Shown piece after piece: positions 35,178 through 46,784 of a stretch of 64,000 nucleotides of DNA. How positions within the stretch are numbered: the stretch's first letter is position 1; every line of letters begins with the position of its first letter. Source of the DNA: Larimichthys crocea (lineage: Eukaryota > Chordata > Actinopteri > Sciaenidae); the NCBI RefSeq assembly GCF_000972845.2, contig NC_040027.1, positions 14,871,760 to 14,935,759 of the forward strand, given 5' to 3'. The notes under the pieces are model-generated. The model was not told the origin of the DNA and searched no databases. It saw only the letters and a program-made list of their open reading frames with translations. The translations under genes and the position numbers were made by a program.

Positions 35178-38100
35178 ATGAGCTCAGTCGCTGTACTTAC
35201 GCAGGAAAGCTTCAACGAGCACCGCAGTGGGCTCTTGCCAGAGCAGAGTGGTGGTGAGTATTTGGATATTCAAGGCAGGTAAAATGCAATCATAGCCATA
35301 AGTAGACGGGACTCATCTGTTTGTTTGCTTTTACTGTGTTCAGCTGCTGTGGCAGGAAGTGCTGGAGAGGAGGAGGATGCCCTTCCTACCTACAAGGATG
35401 CCTTCCCACCTCTGCCTGAGAAGGCTGCCTCACCTGAGGGGACCCAGGAAACCGCCAACGCCTGGACATCCAAGATCCGTCCCCTCAAGTCCTCTATTAT
35501 CACCCAGGTATAGCATTTTCAGAGTTAACACAGCATATAACGTAAAAGGTTTGCTTGTTGTTGTGTGAATAAGTTATTTGTTCTCTTGGTGAGGGGGGGT
35601 TGTACTTCCACCTTCTTCTTCAGATGTGAAAACCTGCCCTGTAGGCAAAATACAATGTGTTTTTAATATATTGTACTACAGTATATTGAGCACCTTTTTT
35701 GGTGTAGAATTTGAAGACTGTGACGGTTTTCTCCTTCTTGGTGTTTAAGACTAACTTAATGCCCCGCGTACCCACGCTGGTATTTTTAGTTAATCTGGCT
35801 GATTAGATTTCTGCTTAGGTTGAATGTGGGCAGAGTTGTTTTAAGGTTGCTGAAATTTAAGATGCATAGATTTATCCAGAAGGGCGGGGAAAAGGTCTGT
35901 ATACGACCACACAATCCTAAATGAAGGGCTAATCTTTTAAAGATAATTAAAACCACCCATGTTGGTGTAAATACACTGGTAGAATAGTTGGTTTCCATTC
36001 TAGCTGTTGACGAGTAACTGTTAAAGCTCTTCTCTTTTTTTAACCCCAGTTCATGGTGCTGTTATAAATACATTTCAAATTCTTAATAGAGATCTGACAT
36101 TGTTCAGTCAATGATTACAATTGTACCTAATGGCTAAAAGTGCTTAATACACCTCTACATTTCTCAGATTTTTGCTCGTTAATTAAATCTACTATTTCTT
36201 ATTCAGGCCTCTAAAATTCTCACAGTCTAGTTAAAATATTTAACACTACGTAAGCCCATAATTTGTGATGTAGACTTCTTCATTTTAAAGGGGCACAAGC
36301 TAAAAAAGGCTGGGATACCAGTGTCATACTATGTGTGCTGAAAATTTCCTTTTTTCATGTACTGTAATGCGTTTTACTTGTACATTGTTCCACTAAAGTT
36401 ACCAACAATTGAATAATCTTTCTGTTGAAGGTTTTCTTCTGTCCTTAAACGTTGGTTCAATAGTACTTTTATGTTTTTTTTTAGCCCTTTGTTTAAATAC
36501 AAAAGACACTTTTTTTTGGTTTTATGTGAAAATAATTAGTTTGGACACAATGACATTGGTAGTTTAAAGTCCTTTCTTTTTGCATATTAGCAATTTCATA
36601 GTGTTATTTTTGAAGACCACATTTTAATGTCTTTCCCACTGGGAGAAACTTGTGGGGACAAAACTATTTCACTTTCAGAACCTTCTTGCCACCTGGTTTA
36701 CTGTTTCAGTTTCCACTGCAGTGTACTTTGTTTGTCTGTGTTTCATAGAAACGAGTCATGTTTTTTGCCTTACAGTTTGTGCGTCCTTTCAAACCATGTT
36801 TTTGTTTTGTCAAATAAAATTGACTTCATTCTTGTTTTCCCACTTGAACTAGGTTTTCCACGTGCCACTAGAGGAGCGCAAGTACAAGGACATCAACCAG
36901 TTTGGCGAAGGAGACCAAGCAAAGGTCTGTGTGGACATCATGCATAAGACCGGAGCCCACCTGGAACTCTCCTTGGCAAAAGATCAGGGTCTCTCCATCA
37001 TGGTTTCTGGAAAGTTGGATGCCGTGATGAAGGCCCGTAAGGAGATTGTGTCCCGACTGCAGACTCAGGTCAAGAGAGGCGTCTTTGACGAAATATTTCT
37101 GCTATTAAAGGTGGATGACAATGGTGCTAACTGTACATTTTAATGCTAACAGGCTTCAGCTACTGTCGCCATCCCCAAGGAGCACCATCGTTTTGTCATT
37201 GGCAAAAATGGGGAGAAGCTTCAGGAGCTAGAGCTCAAGACTGCCACCAAAATCCAGATCCCACGACCTGACGACCCCAGCAACCAGATCAAGATCTCTG
37301 GTACCAAGGAGGGCCTGGAGAAGGCAAAGCATGAGATCCTGTTGATCTCTGCTGAGCAGGTAGCATGACTCATCTGATGACCAACCTTCTTTATCCCAGA
37401 TATCACAGCTTTAGGACACGTTTTCATCACCTTCCCCTCATTTTCTTTCAGGACAAGCGTGCTGTGGAGAGGGTGAACATCGACAAGGTGTACCACCCCT
37501 TCCTCACCGGTGCCTACAATAAGCTGGTAGGAGAAATGATGCAAGAGACCGGTGCCCGCATTAATGTCCCCCCTCCAAGTGTGAACAAGACGGAGATTGT
37601 CATCACTGGGGAAAAGGAGCAGGTGGCCCTTGCTGTGGCTCTGATCAAGAAGGTTTACGAAGACAAGGTATGCTTAAATCAAAATGTTTAGTGTTGATTC
37701 TGATGGTATGAGAGGGGGCGGGCTTTGAACTAACTTTGTAATATTACTGATCAACTACCCTTGGTATTGCAGAAGAAGAATGCCACCACCATTGCGGTGG
37801 AGGTAAAGAAATCTCAGCACAAGTATGTGATTGGCCCCAAGGGAAACACCCTGCAAGAGATCCTGGATAAAACTGGTGTCTCAGTTGAGATCCCACCTTC
37901 TGACAGCAGCTCAGAAACTGTCATCCTTCGTGGGGAGCCTGACCGTCTGGGTCAGGCCCTCACTGAAGTTTATGCCAAGGTGTGTAATGTTTTTAGAACG
38001 ATCTTTGACACTGGTAATTTAATAAAAGAGCGATGAGGAGTAACTAAAGAAGTTTCCCTTCACAGGCAAACAGCTACACTGTTTCCTCGGTTTCAGCTCC

Positions 38101-41100
38101 TTCTTGGCTTCATCGCTTCATTATTGGAAAGAAGGGGCAGAACTTGGCTAAGATTACCCAACAAATGCCCAAGGTGGGGTTAATGATGAATTTCTTAACC
38201 ACAGATCTTTTGAATACTCCTTTTTAGTTGTAACTTGTTGTAACTTTCATGTATTTTGCATCCAGGTGCACATTGAGTTCACCGAGGGAGAAGATAAGAT
38301 CACCCTGGAAGGTCCCACCAAAGACGTGCAAATGGTGCAGAGCCAGATTGAAGCCATTGTTACGGATTTGGTGAGTAATGGTCATGTACATAATTGTGTC
38401 TTGGACATTGACCCAAAGCTTGCCAATTAAAAGAGTTCCTCTCAAGACCGACTGCATAAAAGAAGGACTATAAAAGTGGTATTATGGACTATGGAGATTT
38501 CAGACAATGAAGCACCTTTTTAACAACAGTTAGCTCCAGCACTTTTAAGCTACAGGTGATATTCATGTTGTCTGTTTCTGCTTTAAAGGTAAGCCGCATG
38601 GACTATGCGGAGATTAGCGTGGATCCCAAATTCCACAGACACCTGATTGGAAAAGGAGGCGTTAACAGTAAGTACAGTGTCTAAAGGCTGGTGTACTGAA
38701 TTTTCAACAGGGCATCAAAAACTAGATGAGCATCTCCACAAACCACATATCTACTTATCTTGATTTACAGTCAACCGCATCAAAGAGCTGCACAAGGTGA
38801 CTGTCCGTATTCCCCCTGACAACGAGAAAAGCAACCTGATTCGTATCGAGGGGGATCCCCAGGGTGTGCAGGAAGCCAAGAAGGAGCTGCTTGAGCTTGC
38901 GTCACGCATGGTGAGTACAGACTTCACAGGCAATATGCTACAAAGTGGATCCTGATGAGCCATTACTAAACATACGGTCTCTCTCGCAGGAGAACGAGCG
39001 TACAAAGGACCTGATCATTGAACAGCGTTTTCACAGAGCCATTATTGGCCAAAAAGGGGAGAAGATTAAAGAAGTGCGCGACAAATTCCCAGAGGTAAGT
39101 TTGGAAACTGATTGTCAGCTGGTTTGTATGTGCTCAACCTAATTAAATGCACGTGAATAACTCTATAATAACGTTTGTTGCAGGTCATCATCAATTTCCC
39201 CGACCCCGCACAAAAAAGCGACATCGTTCAACTTAGGGGCCCACGAACTGAGGTGGAAAAATGCTCCAAGTTCATGCAGAAGATAGTGGCTGAAATGGTA
39301 AAACCTTAACTCATGCGTTATCTTAGATACTTTTGTTGAAATGGCATGTTAAAAGATTGTTTTTATTTGGCGTCCATGTGTTAAATTTAAAGTGATTCTT
39401 TTTGTTAGGTGGAGAACAGCTTTTCTGTCTCAGTCCCCATCTTCAAGCAGTTCCACAGAAACATTATTGGAAAAGGAGGCTCAAACATCAAGAAGGTAAT
39501 CTATATATTTAAGTGAATGTATGTAGTTGTATGAGATCTTCAGGCTATATCTTTAGGCTATTACTTTAACAGCTTGTTTTCTTTTGCCTTTTAGATTCGG
39601 GAGGAAACTAACACAAAAATTGACCTGCCTGCTGAGAACAGCAACTCTGAGATGATTGTCATCACTGGCAAGAAGGCAAACTGTGAGGTTGCCAGAAATC
39701 GCATCCTGGCCATTCAGAAGGAGCTGGTAAGCATCTGCGTAGTCTCTCGAAAGCTTTGGCACATGGCTCTCCATCCAGCACATATGCCTAATTAATGTCT
39801 CATTATGTCCAGGCAAACATCTCCGAGATAGAGGTATCCATTCCCTCCAAGCTGCACAACTCCTTGATTGGGTCCAAGGGCCGTTTTGTGCGCTCGATCA
39901 TGGAGGAGTGTGGCGGCGTGCACATCCACTTTCCCACTGAAGGCTCAGGGATTGATAAGGTCACCATCCGAGGCCCTATAGAGGAGGTGGAGAAAGCCAA
40001 GCAGCAACTGCTTGCTTTGGCAGAGGAGAAGGTTTGTATAAATGCCTCTGATGATAAAAGAATGAACTTCTGCTGACCTCGCTAAACTGGCAGCCGCTTG
40101 ACAGGGCCGTAGAGGGAGGGGTAAAATGGCAAAGAGCTGCTTCTGTGCCTCACTGGTCGTACATTATTACGACATGCTGAGAACTTCTTTCAGTGTCCTT
40201 TTCAGCTGTCAGAATAAAAGCAACTTGTGCATAGCTAGCATCAGAAAATAGTTTTGGGTGCCGCCGTTTTTATTAAGATGTCAATCCCATTAAACCTTAA
40301 AACCAAGGAGTTTGGACTTGAGCATGGAAGCATTTTGCAACATGGTTGTAGTAAATTAATAAGGGTACCTTTTGTGTTAACCTTTTTTTAATAATTAAGG
40401 TTGACTTGTAGTACATTTCTTGTATGTGGAAATCATTTTGTAAATGTTTGTCCCCAGCAAACGAAGAGCCACACTGCCGAGCTGCGTGCTAAGCCAGAAT
40501 ACCACAAGTTCCTCATTGGGAAAGGTGGTGGAAATATCCGCAAGGTTCGTGACAGTACTGGAGCCAGGATCATCTTCCCCACCGCAGAGGACAAAGACCA
40601 GGAGCTCATCACTGTGATTGGCACTGAAGAAGCAGTGCGGGAGGCTCAGAAAGAGCTGGAGGAGCTCATCAAGAGTTTGGTAAGGCTCAAAATGATAATT
40701 ATTTTCTTTTAAATTGAGTAGTACGAGGGAGGATACATCTTTGGTTTTCTTTTAAATGCCTGAATTTTAAATATTACTCTTTTGGTTACAGGACAATGTT
40801 GTTGAGGATACTATGAGCGTTGATCCAAAGCACCATCGCTACTTTGTGTCTCGCCGTGGCCAAGTCCTTCGGGACCTTGCTGATGAATATGGTGGTGTGA
40901 TGGTTAGCTTCCCTCGCACGGGTTCTCAGAGCGAAAAGGTCACCCTCAAAGGAGCCAAAGAATGTGTGGAAGCAGCCAAAAAGCGCATGCAAGAGATTGT
41001 TGAGGACTTGGTGAGTAGATACAGATTTTTGCCAAGATGGTCTTTATTTTTGTGTTTTTGTTTTATTTCCCCCTGGTATTTCTGTTTTGAAATATAACCT

Positions 41101-43503
41101 GTCTGCCTTTTTGCTTTTTCTTTTTCCAGGAAGCTCAAGTGACCATTGAGTGCGTGATTCCTCAGAAGTTCCACCGTTCTATCATGGGTCCCAAGGGCTC
41201 ACGGATCCAGCAGATCACCAGAGATCACAATGTACAGATTAAGTTCCCAGAGCGCGAGGACCCACAAGGTAAATACATGATCTGTGCGAAGACGTGAAGG
41301 TCTTTTAAATTACATATGTCTCTTAAAACTTTTGTCTGATTCATTCTTTTTGCAGCACCTCCCGCAGAGGCCACCATTCAGGAGAATGGCGAGGCCAACG
41401 GAGAAGTGAAGGAGCCCGTTGATCCAAACGCACCCAAGAAGTGTGACGTGATTGTGATTTCGGGCCGTAAAGAGCGATGCGACAATGCTGTGGAAGCACT
41501 GAAGGTATGATTATGTAGTATTTATAAGAGGTCCATTTTATTTTTCAAAACTGCTGCCTTGTTCTCAAACACTCTCCCTTCCTCAGGCCTTGGTTCCTGT
41601 CACTATCGAGGTGGAAGTGCCTTTTGAGCTTCATCGATACATCATTGGACAGAAAGGAAGTGGAATTCGCAAGATGATGGATGAATTTGAGGTTCGTGTT
41701 ACGTCATGTTTTACTTAGTAAGCACAGGGATGACTTTTATTTTGCTGCCAATTCATGCCCTCTTCCACCCTCTCTTAGGTTAATATTCAAGTGCCTGCTC
41801 CTGACCAGCAGTCTGATAAAATTGCCATTACCGGCTTGGCCAATCACCTCGACCGCGCCAAAGAGGGCCTGTTGGAGCGCGTCAAAGAGCTGCAGGCCGA
41901 GCAGGAGGATCGGGTTAGTACTGTGTGAACAACTTGGCCTTGTGTTATAGCCAGTGTATTGTAGAGTTAATGTTGTACTGATCTCTTTCTGATGGTATTT
42001 TGAAGTGTTTTTTATGATTTGGATACACTCATGGATCAGTTATCTTTGAGATTACTTTAAGGACACCCGCTTATAACCTTGAACGTGGAAAGAGTTTAAT
42101 TATTAACCTTTCCATGGTCGGTGACCAGCAGTCTCAGCAGAAGTAGAAATGAGTCCTGTGTCCAACTTGCTGCAGTTCTAACCCAGAGCGTTGTTTCCCT
42201 CCTGTACAGGCACTCAGGAGCTTCAAGCTGACCATCACTGTGGACCCCAAGTATCACCCCAAAATCATCGGCCGCAAGGGTGCCATTATAACAAACATCC
42301 GCACTGAGCATGATGTTAACATCCAGTTCCCAGAAAAGAATGATGAAAACCAGGTATACATTTATTTTAATGGCTATATATAGGTGAAAAGTAAACACGC
42401 TGGTCTCCGTCAGCACAGCAGGTGGTGCTAATTTACCTCTTCATACATGACAGTTACTATCATAGAAATTAAGTGAATTAGTGCCTCTTTTTTTTTTTCC
42501 TTCGTCATATTAAACTTGCTGCTCCCTCTCCACAGGATCAGATTACTATTACAGGGTATGAGCACAAAGCCATAGCAGCACGAGATGCCATCCAGGCTAT
42601 CGTGGATGAGCTTGAAGAGATGATCTCCGAGGACATCACCCTGGACAGCAGGGTCCATGCCCGCATTATCGGAGCCCGTGGCAAGGGCATCCGCAAGATC
42701 ATGGATGAGTTTAAGGTGAGGCTACTGAGAGGGACAGGAGATGTTCTTGTTGGTGGGAGGAGAACAAGATGACTTGCTCGACAGGTTTCACTGTCACCAG
42801 TAAGGACTTGCAGGAAGTGGATTGAGATCATTACTCTTAACAGTTTAACATAAACAGGCTTGGCAACAGGGGTTAGGGTTAGACATAATATTGTCCTGGG
42901 CCTCCTCTTGGGTCTCCACTGTCGCCCCTGAGCCTCCAGACTTTGACATGGTTTGTTATCCATCTTGTATTTTTAGGTTGATCTCAGGTTTCCCCAGAGT
43001 GGAGCTTCAGACCCAAACCTGGTGACAGTCACAGGTCGCCCTGAGCTTGTGGATGAAGCCATCGACCACCTCCTTAACCTGGAAGAAGAATACGTAAGCA
43101 TTTTTTGTTGTCAGTATAAAATGTGCCTGTAATGTTTCATAATTGCTACTGATTAATTTTGTTGTTCTACTTTTTGTCAGATGGCAGATGTTGTGGAGAA
43201 CGAGGCAAAGATGGCTTACATGAGGCCATCTGGGGGTAGCGCTGCTGCTATGGATGATCATCATCGCGGCCCATCCAAAGGCTTTGTGGTGAGGGAGGCT
43301 CCCTGGACCACGGCTAATGAGAAGGTGAGCATTTTCTCGATACTGCTTTGAAATTAGAATCGGTCACACCTTTTTTGTTTCTTAATGTCTACTTTTTCTT
43401 TTTCTACTTTTAGGCCCCTGACATGAGCAGCTCTGAAGACTTCCCCAGCTTTGGAGCCCCCGTGGCGACCAAAACCTCTCCCTGGGGACCGAAGCGCTTC
43501 TAA
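35178..43503 (+). CDS. hdlbp: Vigilin (high-density lipoprotein-binding protein), multi-KH RNA-binding protein
   Basis: Cytoplasmic and ER-associated RNA-binding protein acting on mRNA translation and stability and tRNA transport (family knowledge). Coding exons: 35178-35253, 35344-35507, 36853-37068, 37153-37359, 37452-37667, 37773-37979, 38066-38173, 38266-38370, 38589-38667, 38771-38910, 38990-39094, 39184-39297, 39409-39495, 39595-39726, 39813-40031, 40458-40679, 40792-41010, 41130-41268, 41356-41504, 41587-41691, 41779-41913, 42210-42353, 42536-42715, 42977-43093, 43181-43324, 43414-43503. They sum to 3,819 nt, 1,272 aa, against 1,268 in human. It starts MSSVAVLTQESFNEHRSG and ends TSPWGPKRF. 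Canonical GxxG loops occur in twelve KH units (GKNG, GPKG, GKKG, GKGG, GQKG and others); the unit at 40792 has SRRG and the first two units are degenerate, as in other vigilins. All phases agree. Confidence 0.97.
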
Positions 43504-44862
43504 GCCGTGCTGCTACAGATGGGCCTGAACTTAACCGGACACAATCTTCCCCTTCATTGTTCCCCCCTCTTGACCTGGACTGACCGCTGACCCTAAAAGT
43601 CTTCAGTTCTGAGAATGTCATCCTTCTCTGTTTACTTATCCCAGTCTGCCCTTGCAGATCTCATCAGTCTAAAAGTGCTTTCAGATACTGTAATTGACGT
43701 GTGAGCTTTGTATCTGCATTAAATGATACTGTCTTATGCTAAAGAAAAAAGAAAAAATGTGACAGATGTTGCGGTTAAGTCTACAGTCCGTACAAGACTG
43801 ACATTTAAGTGTTTATTAGACCTGACATTTCATTGTGGTTTGAACTGTTATACCAAATTCAATGGTGGCGAGACATCAGTTTTTTTTTATTTGAGCTGCC
43901 CTTATCTTAGTTGCCTTCGCAGGGTGGGGTACGGGGATTGAATTACTGCTGGTGACATGTTCAGACATGATGCCTGACCAAGGAAGGGCCAGCTGTTTCA
44001 GTAACCCACCCCCCTCCTGCTTTACTCATGTAGCCGAGTGAAAATTGTCAGTTGTTAGCCCTCAAGCACACTGTAGTGGTTGTCCCATGTCACATCTTTC
44101 CATCTGCTTAGCTGTGCTTCTGTGAATATGGTAAAGTAGTGGCACGTACCTTGTAGCCTTATGAATTGGTAAAACTTACTAAGGGTGGGGTGGGGTGGGG
44201 GATAAAGGCGGTTTCAGCCGCCGCAGAATGGCACCCATTCAAACTGCCAGATGCTTGGAGATCATGCCAGAACTAAACTTCTTACAACACTAGGCCTAGA
44301 GCTCCAACGTATCGAAACTCACACTAACTGTTGAATGAACTCTTTTGACATTCAAAAGTAAATCACTCTACAAAATAATGACTGTGTTTCAGCAAAACAA
44401 GCAGACCATCTCGTGCCAACTATCTGTCTAGTGATGTCCTGTGTTACTCATCCTCTGTATTGGGTCAGTGTCCAGTCCCTTTGTCTTCCAGTTGCTATGC
44501 AGATTGTTCTGTTAAATAGCAATGGCCCTTTTTTATCAGCCTTACAACTAGAAAGATACAAACCAGGTAGAGATGATGTCTTGGTGCATTTTTAATGGAC
44601 AGCTGGAAGGTATGTTTATTGTTCATTTGAAAAGCTCTTGGAACATTTCCCCCCCCCAGTTATTGTAATTAGTTTCATTTTGCCTGAGGAGTGTGGATTT
44701 AGCTTTCTAGCTGCTAATCCGACATCTAGCATCAGCCTACCTTGTTTATATCCTCCTAGCATTGAATGAAAGATTATGCAAATACCATTGAAGTGAACGG
44801 TTATGGATGACACTGGAAAAGAAATTGTCCAAAAAGTCAATAAAAATTGAAAATCTCTTTGC
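43504..44862 (+). other. hdlbp: hdlbp 3' UTR
   Basis: From the TAA at 43501-43503 to just past the AATAAA at 44839-44844. It contains a GGGGT run near 44186-44201. No intron is evident. The exact cleavage point is inferred. Confidence 0.7.
44839..44844 (+). terminator. hdlbp: hdlbp poly(A) signal
   Basis: Consensus AATAAA 1.34 kb after the stop codon, followed by a T/GT-rich stretch (tctctttgcgagtctttcttgt). Confidence 0.75.
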
Positions 44863-46774
44863 GAGTCTTTCTTGTATAGAGCAAAGTTACTGATGCGTTA
44901 AACAAAACTAGCACACTATATAAAGATGATGCAGTTGTGGTATCGGTGTCCAAATGTTTGCATGACTTGCAGTTTCTTTTACTTTGTGACCTGAGGGTGG
45001 TGCTAGAGGAGAGGTCATTATCCACTCATGAGATTTTGGATTGTCCTTTTCTAAGGGGCAGAAACATACTCTACTTGATGTGTCTTAAGTCAGTCCAGTT
45101 TGTAATTTGATAAAGAGAGGGAAAAAAACTGACAAAGTCCATCTTGTCCACTTTTAACATAGACAACTTGTTCGTGGAGATTAAGTGTAACTTCAGTAAA
45201 GACATCATTGGCTCATAAGAATCCAAAGGGAGATCTTTTTGTTTTTATATAAAACAATTGAGACTGACTGTGGAAGAATGAGGATGTGTACCATTCATCC
45301 TCTACCTGCCATGAATATCTACAGAGAATCCTGTTGTAGTGGCTATTTGTCAAAGGACTCCAAAAACAAAATAATAATCAGACTTTTGATCGCGATCATT
45401 TAAAGTCCACTGATGCTCCATTTTAAGTGGATTAGGAAATCAATTGTCCAGGTAGGATTCATGTTTCTGTTTATTTTCTAGATCTTTCTGGATCCAGTAA
45501 AGTACCATATTCCTCTCTGATGAATCATCTGTCTGCTACCTTTATTTTCCACCTGCTTAGCGCCCCCTAGTGTCTACAAATAACCAATTAATTACAATCA
45601 ACTAATGAAACACCTGTAATGAAGTGTTGGACGAATGGAAGTTTTAACCTTTGGGTGGCACACAGTTGAAAATTGTGATTTCCCCAACGTCTTTAGGATT
45701 TGTTCTCTGACTACCATGAATGTATTTTTCATTGATTTGGCACACATTAGTGAAACTGTGCCATGCTGGGTTGTAACCAGCCAATCCCAGAGATCACTGC
45801 ATGTAGGGTTAGTTCAAGAGCTTTCTAACCTGGAAGGCAAGCAAGGTACACCCAGCTTCCCCCGATGTACAGCCTCCTTCAAGTCATCCACCAGTCATCT
45901 TTGATAATGTTTTAACTCTGCATCTATGATAACTTCAAATGGACGTAATATTTGTTTAATGTAGGACTCTATTGATCAAATCATTGCAATCATTGGAAAA
46001 TGCATAAATATGTACAAAAAAAAACAACCACAGTATCCTTTAGTCAGCCTACAAATGTTATTTAAATAGTGAATAATGTTTAGACAAAGTCTTTTCAATT
46101 TATTTTTATTTATATTTATCTATTTTGAGGTTGATTTTTGTTTCTGATAAATAAAAATAGTTTGACAAGCACCCAAAAAATTTGATTTAGACTCGAGGTG
46201 GTGTCACTGGTCTGACCACCTGGATGGAAAGCTGAATCATGATGGGTGAGTTTCTGAGTTAAAGTAACACAAAAGAAGCCACAAGATGGTGCTGTCTAGT
46301 CACAGAGACAGGGTTTCTGTAGAGGAGCATTTCTTCTTTAACCAACCACAAGCCTATGCTAAGGCGTTCCTCTTAATTTGCACATGCTGGATTCATGTTT
46401 CATGACTGCTTTCTGAGTGAGTCTCGTTTTGTCTGAACCATGTGATTGTTTATAACGTGTTCCTTGACCCAAGTTTATGACATGTATGACATGAAATTAT
46501 AAACTTGCTCCAAAAAAATCAATTTAATTCATTTTGTAATTATGGCTGGGGAGCCTGGGGTATATTTTCACAGAACATACAAAAAGGTGTTGTTTTGCAT
46601 TCGCTATTATCCGATTTTGTGTTGAGAACATTGGTTATTTACACTCTTTAAAGACTGTAAGTAACCAAGGTTCTTCTCTTCTATCTCCTTAATAAATAAT
46701 TAAAATCGTCTATTGTTACATTTTACATCATAATGCAACATGGGATTTCACAAACTGGACCCAGATTTTATCCT
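44863..46774. other. Intergenic region between hdlbp and the first fmo gene
   Basis: Two tail-to-tail genes with about 1.9 kb between their poly(A) signals. The AT-rich sequence shows no recognised gene or element. Confidence 0.65.
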
Positions 46775-46780
46775 TTTATT
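46775..46780 (-). terminator. Poly(A) signal four bases after the fmo copy B stop codon
   Basis: Minus-strand AATAAA begins four bases beyond the TAA at 46787-46785, implying a 3' UTR of only about 25-40 nt. No second exon after the stop was seen. Confidence 0.55.
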
Positions 46781-46784
46781 CGGA

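Noticed and set aside
40050..40080. TGATGAT followed by CTGA in an hdlbp intron, suggesting a box C/D snoRNA
   Set aside because: The boxes are only about 20 bases apart, with no terminal stem or guide region of normal size.
42716..42976. GC-richer hdlbp intron examined for an H/ACA snoRNA
   Set aside because: No convincing two-hairpin fold with H and ACA boxes at the right spacing could be drawn by eye.
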